Source of the DNA: Azolla caroliniana
Lineage: Eukaryota; Polypodiophyta
Assembly (NCBI GenBank): GCA_043228905.1
Contig: JBHGNT010000002.1
Coordinates: 15,500,001-15,564,000 of the forward strand
Direction of reading: 5' to 3'
Length of the DNA: 64,000 nucleotides
Part shown: positions 22,485 through 31,000 of the stretch, piece by piece
Position numbering within the stretch: the first letter of the stretch is position 1
How the letters are laid out: each line of letters starts with the position of its first letter
Made by a program: the position numbers and the translations under genes
Notes under the pieces: generated by a model
What the model saw: only the letters and a program-made list of their open reading frames with translations
Told to the model about the DNA's origin: nothing
Databases searched by the model: none

Positions 22485-23770
22485 GGGAGGAACACATCAG
22501 CGCGCCTCCAGGAGTTTGAAAGACGATTCATGCGACTCTAGGCATTGGACTTGACCGTGCTCAACACGAGCAAGGTCCTATTGTTTATCAAGTTGGTCGA
22601 CCCACTCAGCCGAGAATAGGTAGGTATCCTATTGGAGAGGGATAAAGGGCTGATGGGCCCGATTGGGCCGTGATAGAACGGGTTTGTAGCCGTTTCAACA
22701 AACAACGTGAATGGAATGACGCGGGGCCGTCAACGATAGGCTTGAACGTTGGGAAGAAGCCGGGGGAACCAATACCGACACAACCGGAGGAAACACGAAG
22801 GTGGCTCGAGTCGGGCATGGTTTTGACCGACGTGGTCAAGGGCCCGTCCGGGGGCGCAACTCTAGAGGAGTTGACGAAGATGGTGCGCAATCTCCAAATC
22901 ACGCAAGCCCGGAGAGATGGCGGAGGACAGTTGCGTGACCGGAGGCTTCCAATCGACCATCAATGCATGTGGTGTGATGTCGTCGACCACATCCAGAGAG
23001 AGTGCACTGATTTTGCCGAAGCACTCAAGAACGATTTTGTGTACCTTTGGAATGGACGGGTACATGCGAAGGCCCCTCGAGGTGAACACCGGACGAGGAG
23101 GCATGAAGAGGATAATGGAAGAAGTCGCGGCTCGGAACGCCGAGGCCATTCACTACTCGGTGTCTGCGGGGATCAGACTAAACAAAGAGAAGGGCACTGG
23201 ATCCGGAAGCAATATGGGATTCTAGTTGTTTGTACTAGAAGGCCTATCGGGGGTGAGGCTATGGAAGGAAGAGGTGGACCGCGCGTAGAGGCGGGTCCAG
23301 GAAGGCACCAGATGGAATGATCCGTTTGAAGAGAAAACTGGCTTCGTAGAAGCCGCATGCCGAAACTACGAGGTTATGGTCGAGGATAAACGAGCTGGAA
23401 AGGCTAGAGGGGCCGATCCCTTTAACCAGTATGACACCTGGAGTGGCTGAAAAAGAATGACGGAGGCCCAACCGGCTCACAGGGGAAGACGAAGATCCCG
23501 AGATTCCGGCTGAGCTCGGAGATAGAGAGGACGATGGATTTGTAGAAGGTCCTGGAAGAGTGGATCCTCGACAACAAGGTGGAGCTCTCATTACAAGAGG
23601 TGTTGGGGATTGCAAAGAAAGAATTCCACAATTCCATCGTGGACCTGGTGAAAAGGAAGTGGCTCTCGTCGGAGCCGGAGTCGGAGAAGTCGGTGGAGGT
23701 AAAGACAACCCACATCCAAGAGGTGGCGATGGAGGAGGAGGCCCCGGATAGTCACTTCTTGAAGCTACAC
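22485..23770 (+). pseudogene. gag of gypsy X
   Basis: The frame begins with a QEFERRFMRL-like segment with a stop where Gln is expected (about 22535), then LTVLNTSKVLLFIKLVDPL. It continues open from about 22670, with the CCHC knuckle CMWCDVVDHIQREC at about 22964-23005. After frameshifts the gag tail is recognisable at 23579-23760 (LSLQEVLGIAKKEFHNSIVD). This is nucleocapsid/capsid debris and makes no full protein. Confidence 0.75.
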
Positions 23771-24386
23771 TGCACAAGATTCCCTGACAGAAAAAGAGGG
23801 GCGGAAAAATGGAAAAATAGAGACACAAGATATTTAACATGGAAAACCCGAAAGGGAAAAACCACGTGGAGTCCACAAACTCCGAACTGATCACTATGAT
23901 GAGAGGAAGTACTATAAGATACTCAGAGGCAACGACCTCGAGATCTTCTTCGTCTAACAAACGGCTACAGAGTTACACTTACTAACTCTCACTCTATCTC
24001 TCTCCTTCTTACACAGTTATAGAGGCAACGACCTTGAGATCTTCTTCGTCTGACAGACGGCTACAGAGTTACACTTACTAACTCTCACTCTATCTCTCTC
24101 CTTCTTACACGGTTATAGAGGCAATTACCTTCTATGTAACTATATACCAATGATTCGACTCTCTACAACTTAAAGTTTGCCCTAGTTGTTTATATACTAA
24201 GAAACCTTTTTGGCTATTTACAAGTATAGCCCACAAAGGGCACATTTGGACTATTTACAAATATAGTCTTCCGAATCGGCTATTAAATTGATTTTCGATT
24301 TCGATCTCAGTCGAGGCTGAATTACCCATGTGTCCTTGATTCAGTTCGTTCTCTTCGTCCCATCCGGGGGGACTTGTTTTCCCAAC
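23771..24386. mobile_element. Solo LTR of a copia family related to Z
   Basis: The stretch interrupts gypsy X between the gag tail and the protease. It shares with copia Z's LTRs the segments GGAAAACC..GGGAAAAACCA, TATGA-GAGGAAGTA..., GAGGCAACGACCTCGAG, a pyrimidine-rich TCTCTCTCC block, ...GGCTATTTACAAATATAG, and the terminal TTCCCAACA. There is no coding region and no second LTR, as expected after LTR-LTR recombination. The left boundary and the target duplication are uncertain. Confidence 0.65.
23925..24116. repeat. 96 bp tandem duplication inside the solo LTR
   Basis: AGAGGCAACGACCTYGAGAT starts at 23925 and again at 24021, and a third start AGAGGCAATTACCT is at 24117. The two 96 bp copies differ at only a few positions. 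Confidence 0.9.
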
Positions 24387-24557
24387 ATGGAGGAGTTGGT
24401 GGTAGCACTAATCGACCACGGATTGGAGATCAACTTAATGTCGATGGACTTCTATAAGCACAGATGGAAGATCCGTGCGGTGACCCATGCTACAGAGGAG
24501 CTACATGGTGCATGTCCGAACATCCGAGTGAAGGTCGAGGATGTCGAAATCGATCAA
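24387..24557 (+). pseudogene. Protease start of gypsy X, cut by gypsy Y
   Basis: The open frame MEELVVALIDHGLEINLMSM contains the retropepsin D-H-G triad and continues through EELHGACPNIRVKVEDVEID before it is cut at 24557 by the LTR of gypsy Y. The other half starts at 34432. Confidence 0.8.
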
Positions 24558-24974
24558 TGTTATTCTCTAGCCGGACAAGGCCTAACACAAGGTGTCACGG
24601 AGACACTTCACCAAAGGGTGATTACGGCATAGGATTGAGATTCAACGCTTACACCGACTTACATAGGTTACACGATTAGAATGCTTCGGTTGATTACACG
24701 CGTAAGATATAACAGTAATTACAGAACGGAAATCAAGACAGAAGTATAAACAACATAAGCTCTATTAATTATCCGCTGTCATTACAATGGGGTCCGGGCC
24801 TTTAAATAGGTTTCCGGCCCGTAGTACAAAACGGTGCCTCTCGCACCTATTCGGGATCCGTCCGGATCTGGAACGGCATACCGTTTCCAGTCCGTCCGTC
24901 CACACTATGCTCATTTACAACCATCTAATTAATTCCTTCACTCCGTATTTTGGACTCCTTGCCGGCCGGTAACA
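24558..24974 (-). repeat. 3' LTR of gypsy Y
   Basis: 417 bp, bounded by TGTTA and TAACA, and identical in my reading to 34010-34426. The sequence before it on the plus strand is the 5 bp target duplicate ATCAA. Confidence 0.95.
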
Positions 24975-25143
24975 CATGGCACGCCCGTGGGACAGTACCT
25001 TGTACGTCGAACCCTTCTCGGCCCCTTCATTGTTCACCCAAATTGTCCAAAATACTTGGTTCAAGAATTTCCACTTGTTCTTCCGGTTGTGGTTGTTGCG
25101 GCTGTGCTTCCTGCTGCTGCTGTGGTTGTGGTTGGGACTGAGG

Positions 25144-27876
25144 CTACTCCGGCTGCTCTGCTTGCTGCTGCTGCTCCGTTTGTTTCGCTGACTCCGGCTG
25201 CTCCGTTTGTCTCTCTGGCTCCGGCATCTCCGTTTGACTGCTTCCGGTCCGGTCTCCTTCCAGTATCGGTTCCTCATCACTGAGGTTGACCGTAACTGGT
25301 TCTCGTTCTTTCTCTCCCCGGATCCGGGACCTCTCGTAGCTTTCAAACTGGATCTGCGCCTCCAGCCTGTCGTCGTCCAGCTGAGCTACAAGTTGCCGGA
25401 CTTGCTCTAGTTGGTCCTCTGCCAAGGCTTGAAAGTCTTCGGCAAGCTCATCTCTTATGCCGGTGAAGTCTTCGGAAGTCAGCATATAGCAATCCTCTCC
25501 CTCCTTCCGCCGGTTCTCTACGTCAGCCCGGAGCAACTGGAGTTCCGCCGCGTTCGTGGCCCACTTGGTCCACCATTTGACGGAGCCGTTGTCAATCAAG
25601 CTCTTGGTCTGGTTCAACCAGGCCCGCATGATATCCTGGATGCGACTTGCTCCCATTTGTGCTCTGCTTTCCACCACTTGTCGCTCCTCCTTCAACTGCT
25701 TGATGAGATTTGCCGTATCCTCCGCCTGCTCTCTGTAGCGCGTCAGCTGCCCTTGATATGTCGTTTGCAGCCTCTGCAGTACCTCCGCCGCTCTTTCTTT
25801 TTCCGCCTGCTGTTGCCTGAGGAGCTCTGTCCGAACCTTCTCCGCCTCTTCCAACCGTTTTCTGTTTTCCGCTTGTTCCTTGGCGAATGCGGTTGCGGTC
25901 CGATCAACTGCTTGCCGGAGCTCATCCATCCGTTCCTTGTGCTCCGTTTGCAACCGTTTATATTCCCGGTGCAAGTTCTCAAATTCCTCTGTTTTTAGTT
26001 TGAGCTTGCCGTTGATCTGGCGATGGTTCCGGTCCTCCCGGTCCTTTACCTGCCGGAGTTCCTCTTTCAGGCGCTCTACTTCTGTTTCGGCGTTCCTCCG
26101 GAGCCTCTCCTTCTCTTGCAACATTTTCTCCTTTTCCTCCTTGAGCCGGTCGTACGCTTGGTGGCCTTTCCGTAAGCTCTCCTCGGCCCGGCGTAGATTC
26201 TCAGCAGTCTTTTTGAGTTCTGCCTCCGCTGCCGTCTTCAGTTCTCTTTCGCGGCTCCTCAGCGCTTCTTGGGCAGCAAGCTCATCCTTTAAATCCGCAA
26301 GCTCTTGGGCTTGTGCCGCATTTCTCTCCGGAACGGTTTCCGTTGCCGGGGTCTGATTGCTATGTACAGGTTGATCTGACACTTTATTCTGTACATTGCC
26401 CGGAGTCACCGGTGCTTGGACTTGTGTTTCCCTTGTGACCCTGTCCAAGTCTTGTTCAAGGCTCCGGATTCTAGACCGGGCCGTCTCTAGATCTACGGTT
26501 GTGACTAGCAACCGTTCCTGGTGCGCTCTCTCTTCCGCCTCTATATACTCGACCGCTCCGGCGATTTGCTCGCCTACCCACCGTAGCCACATGCTACTGG
26601 TGCCTTGTTGCTGTACTGGTCGGGTCGGCTCATTCTCTGTGGAATTGTCTGGCCTGATTGCCTGCATATGCCGTTCTGGTTCTACTCCTTGGCCGCCGTG
26701 TGCTCTGGCTGGGCTCGCCGGCTGTTGAGTTCCGGTTCTCGCCGTCTCCGGAGCCGTTGGACTGACTTCTTCTATAGAAGTCGACAAGACCGGTTCCCTA
26801 CGCACCGGTTCCGGTTCTTCCCTTGTGGTTTGCTCAGGTTGAGTTGGGGGCGTTTCTGCCTCTCGCGGGTACGACCGCTCCCCTCCTGTCGCGGCGGTCC
26901 TACTTCTTGACCGTCGTTGGAGGTGCTCTTCTGGCTCCTCCGTTTCCTCTTCCTGTGCCATGGCATGTTTCTGTGCCGTCAAGGGTTCCGGTTCCTTCTG
27001 TCCCAGTCTCCGTAAGGTTATCTTGACGGGTCGGACCGGTGACACCTCCTCCGGTTCTGGGACCCGTTTCTTCCCTTTCGTCGCCTTCGACGCCAGCAGC
27101 TGCTGTCGTTTGGACGCCGGCTTCGAGGTGCTTCCTTCCGATACTCTTGGCCGCTTCTTTGGCTGGGCGGTCTCGACCGGCGGCACGAGCAATGTTATCC
27201 ATTGAGCTACGGCGTGCCACAGCTTCCGGCCCTCCTTGCCGTCCTTCCCTCGTACCATGTCGATTGCCATGCACAACCCATCTGCAATCAGCACCGGCCA
27301 GTCCACCTTGACCCCTTCATAGGTGGCTATGATCATCCCTGCACGATTTTTTGGCATGACAGGGGGTCGGGGGTACACGTGACCGTACTCATGGAGCACT
27401 CGAGCTATCTCCCTGAATAGCGGATCTTCGCCGCCCTGCGTCCGATAGCCTTTGCCGGCAACAGAGTACTCACCGAAATATCGGATGAGTTGCTCCGAGG
27501 TTGGGTTATCGATCTGAAAGATTCCTCCCTCCGGAAGGCCTGTTAGCGCGCGGATCGCTTCCTCGGTGATGACCTCTGTGGCGAGCTCCTTGATGACCCG
27601 GTCGGCTTCTCTGTGCGGCGGTGCCTCCATGATGGCCAAGAACCCCTCCAGTCCGTTTTGTCTGAACCATTTCCTGGCCGCTTCCGACAGCGTTTGTGGT
27701 TCCATGTCTGCTTCAAGGTCGAGGGAAGATGGCGAAGTAGAGTGGTGTTGAGAGTGAGAGCGAGAGAGAGAGCGTTCTGAGCGCGGGGGTTCTCTGCGTG
27801 CAGGTTCGCGTTTGCTCAGCTTCCACTGCCTTGGTGCTTCTGTGCTTCTTGGCTCGCGAAAAAAGAAGGTCTCCAT
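25144..27876 (-). CDS. Downstream ORF2 of gypsy Y: globular head plus long coiled coil
   Basis: Intact 910-codon frame after gag-pol, in another frame and in the position of an env-like gene. Residues 1-57 are Ser/Arg/Pro-rich; translation might start at the Met at 58. Residues about 58-235 look globular (AARKWFRQNG, EAIRALTGLPEGG, VKVDWPVLIADGLCMAID, LWHAVAQWITLLVPP) and faintly recall the domain found in plant transposon accessory ORFs. Residues about 239-272 are basic (KKRPRVSEG, KATKGKKRV), like a nuclear signal. A Pro/Glu/Thr/Gln-rich linker follows. About 445-830 is almost continuous coiled coil, with Glu/Lys/Arg/Gln heptads. The tail is Gln/Glu-rich. There is no signal peptide, membrane helix, zinc finger or enzyme motif, so a classical envelope glycoprotein is unlikely. 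A structural or targeting role for the particle is possible. Function unknown. Confidence 0.85.
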   Translation of the reverse strand: METFFFREPRSTEAPRQWKLSKREPARREPPRSERSLSRSHSQHHSTSPSSLDLEADMEPQTLSEAARKWFRQNGLEGFLAIMEAPPHREADRVIKELATEVITEEAIRALTGLPEGGIFQIDNPTSEQLIRYFGEYSVAGKGYRTQGGEDPLFREIARVLHEYGHVYPRPPVMPKNRAGMIIATYEGVKVDWPVLIADGLCMAIDMVRGKDGKEGRKLWHAVAQWITLLVPPVETAQPKKRPRVSEGSTSKPASKRQQLLASKATKGKKRVPEPEEVSPVRPVKITLRRLGQKEPEPLTAQKHAMAQEEETEEPEEHLQRRSRSRTAATGGERSYPREAETPPTQPEQTTREEPEPVRREPVLSTSIEEVSPTAPETARTGTQQPASPARAHGGQGVEPERHMQAIRPDNSTENEPTRPVQQQGTSSMWLRWVGEQIAGAVEYIEAEERAHQERLLVTTVDLETARSRIRSLEQDLDRVTRETQVQAPVTPGNVQNKVSDQPVHSNQTPATETVPERNAAQAQELADLKDELAAQEALRSRERELKTAAEAELKKTAENLRRAEESLRKGHQAYDRLKEEKEKMLQEKERLRRNAETEVERLKEELRQVKDREDRNHRQINGKLKLKTEEFENLHREYKRLQTEHKERMDELRQAVDRTATAFAKEQAENRKRLEEAEKVRTELLRQQQAEKERAAEVLQRLQTTYQGQLTRYREQAEDTANLIKQLKEERQVVESRAQMGASRIQDIMRAWLNQTKSLIDNGSVKWWTKWATNAAELQLLRADVENRRKEGEDCYMLTSEDFTGIRDELAEDFQALAEDQLEQVRQLVAQLDDDRLEAQIQFESYERSRIRGEKEREPVTVNLSDEEPILEGDRTGSSQTEMPEPERQTEQPESAKQTEQQQQAEQPE

Positions 27877-28037
27877 GCGCTCTTCTTTTTCTCTGTGCGT
27901 CTTGGCGCCTTTTTTTTTTTTTCGAGCATGCGCACGTCGTGTACCGATTTAGTATTAAGTACGTGGCGGCTCTTAAATGCCCACTACGTACCTTTTCGCG
28001 CCTCGCTTTCACACCCGTTCATACCTCGATTTTTAAT

Positions 28038-28079
28038 GTTTTTTTTTTATTTATTTTTTTTATTTTTTTTATTTTTAAT
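28038..28079. other. A/T tract between gag-pol and ORF2 of gypsy Y
   Basis: About 40 bp of nearly pure T with a few A (A-rich on the coding strand) directly after the gag-pol stop. Its role in ORF2 expression is unknown. It could be inert, or it could be part of a splice or internal promoter arrangement. Confidence 0.5.
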
Positions 28080-28093
28080 GACGGTGTGTGACC

Positions 28094-31000
28094 TTACACA
28101 TCCGTAAGTCCCTTCGGACCCTGACCGTTTCCCTTACGGGTTGCCGTGTCTTCCTTCGTCTCTACTACGGGTTCCCCGTCGTCTTTTTCTTCCGGATCGA
28201 TCCGTACCGATCCCGGACAGGTTCCTGGTGTAGTGCCGGTGAGCTGCATAAACGGGTTCTTTGGCATCGGTCCTTTATAGGGCTTTAGTCGAAATCCATT
28301 TACCCACTTGCCTAGTACTTCCCCGGCAAGTGTCCCTATCTGATAGGACCCGTTGTATTCCCGTGTCAGCCAATACGGGCCTGTCCATCTGAACCGGAGT
28401 TTCCCCGGCATCTTGCCCATCCTCGTTTGGAATACTAGCACCGGCTTTCCGATTTCGAACATCTTCTCATTACCTTTCCGGTGACGGTCAACGAACGCTT
28501 TCCGTCGTCGTTGCTCCAGTTCCATGTGTAGGATGCTGGCCAGCCGTTGCTCCTCCAGTTCGCATAGTGCTGCTAGCCGCATTTCCTCCGACTTCTTTTC
28601 ATTCAGCCGTTCCCGTAGTTGGATCCGTAAGCTTGGTACTTGAAACTCGACCGGCATGACCGCTTCTAAGCCGAATGCTAACCGGAACGGCGTTGTCCGG
28701 ATACTTGTTTTGTATGCCGTTCTGTACGCCCATAGCGCGCTATGGAGCTTTGTATCCCAGTCCGTCCGGTTTTCGTTGACGATTTTGCGGAGAATGTTCT
28801 GCAGCGTTTTGTTGGTGGACTCCGCTAGCCCGTTCGCCTGTGGGTAGTACGGTGTGCTCCGTTTATGAACCACGACATAGAACGTTGTTAAGCTTTCCAC
28901 TACCTGGCCAAGGAAGTGGCCTCCTTGGTCGCTGATTAATTCAATCGGACATCCATACCGGCACCAAATGTTTTCGTACAGGAATTTTGCTGTGGATGAC
29001 GCGGTGTTGTCTCTCAGTGCCTTAGCTTCCACCCATTTCGTGCAATAATCCGTTGCCACGATGACATAACGATTACCTGTTCTCATTGCCGGTGGCTTGA
29101 ACGGTCCGACAAAATCCAACCCCCACTTCTGGAATGGCTCTAGTGGAAGTACCGGTTGGTGTGGCATCCGTGCTTGCTCCGTAGGCTGGCCCATTCGTTG
29201 GCATAGGTCACATTCCTTAGCATACTTGACGGCATCTTTTAGCGTCGTGGGCCACCATAAGCCGCTCTGCCATACCTTTCTTGCCGTCGCTTCCCCGGCA
29301 TAGTGTCCTCCGGCAACCCCACAGTGTGCTTCCCGTAAGATTACTTCTTTCTCGTCACTACGGACTGCCCGTCTCCATATTCCATCTGCTCCTTTGTGGT
29401 AGAGAGTGTCCCGTAACAGACAGAAATTGCGGCTCTGCACCGCTAGTCGTTTCCTCTCGTCCCGGTTCATTTCCTCCGGTGGCAGGCCCGTGCTTAGGAA
29501 CTGGTGCATGTTTGTCAGCCATTTATCTTCTGATGCCACCGTGTCGTCCGCTGCCGTTTCCGGGGTGATACGGAATAACTCCGCGTCCGAGAATTCATCC
29601 GCTACTCCGTCGCCTGGTTCCCCGGACTCTAACCGGCTTAGATAGTCTGCTACGGCATGCTGGATACCGGGCCGGTGGAAAATCTCGAATTCGAACTCCT
29701 GCAACAGCAAGGTCCAACGGGCCAACTTACCGGTCAGGGACGCCTTGGAAACTAAGTAGAGGAGCGCCGAGTGATCCACATGGAAGGAGAACTTCCTTCC
29801 CAATAGGTAGTGACGAAACTTTGTTACACTGTAGATCATACCCAGGGCCTCCCGTTCCGTCGTTGAATAGTTCTTCTCCGCTTGGGACAGCTTCCGGCTG
29901 GCGTAATATACCGGCCGGTACCATTTGGGCTCCGTAAGCTGCATTAAGGCGCTGCCAATAGCGATGTCGGACGCGTCCACGAACACGTGAAATTCCTTGC
30001 TCCAATCCGGAGGCTGCACGACGGGTGCTTGCGATAAAAGTACCTTCAGGGCATTGTATGCCTGATCCTCCGTATCCGTCCATTGGAACGGTGTCCGATG
30101 TACCGCGGTGTGTAATGGTGTAGCCAAGTCCGCCAAGTGACGGAGCATCCGGCTGTGCCACCGGATCTGTCCTAAGAATCGGCTTAGTGCTTTGGCCGTT
30201 TTCGGCGCCGGTGCCCCTAGTATGGCATTTACTTTGTCCGGGTCGACCGCAATGCCCTCCTTACTTACAATGTGTCCCAGCAATATTCCACTTGACACCC
30301 CAAAGATGCATTTTGCTGGGTTTAAGCTTAGCCGGTATAACCTGCACTTTTCAAGGCATAACCGTAGGTGCTGCAAATGGTCTTTTCCCCGGCTATAGAC
30401 TGCAAAATCATCCAGGAAAACTTGCATGAAGGCAGGAATGTATTCACCGAAGATCTCCATGATGATTCGCTGGAACGTTGCTGGTGCCGTTTTTAGGCCG
30501 AACATCATGACTTCGGCCACAAACACCCCCCATTCGGTGACGAACGCTGTCTTCTCCTGGTCGTCCGGGTGCATCCGGATTTGATTGTACCCGCTGAACC
30601 CGTCTAGAAAGGTATAAACTTCATGACCGGCGACGGCATCCAGTACTCCATCCGTGAACGGAAGAGGGAATGCATCCGTAATTGTGGCGGCATTTAGTTT
30701 CCTGTAATCTACACACACACGGATTTTACCGTTCTTCTTTGGGACGACGACGATGGGGCTCAGCCACGTCGCTTTCTTTACCGGCCGGATGAAGCCCACT
30801 CTTAGGAGTTTGTCGATTTCCTCCTTTACTTTGGCGGCGTAGTTGGGGTTCATTCGGTAACGTCGTTGCGCCACTGGTTTCGCGTCCTTGCCTAAGTGGA
30901 TTTGATGCTGATATAATTGAGGGTCCAGCCCTCGCATGTCTTCGTATGACCAGGCGAATACGTCGCGAAACTCCGTGAGAAGTTTGATCATCGCCGCTTT

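Noticed and set aside
22670-23320. Intact host zinc-knuckle gene
   Set aside because: The flanking frames continue gag of gypsy X with stops. The open part is a surviving segment.
25144-27876. Calling ORF2 of gypsy Y an envelope gene
   Set aside because: No signal peptide, membrane helix or cysteine pattern of a glycoprotein. Position alone is not evidence.
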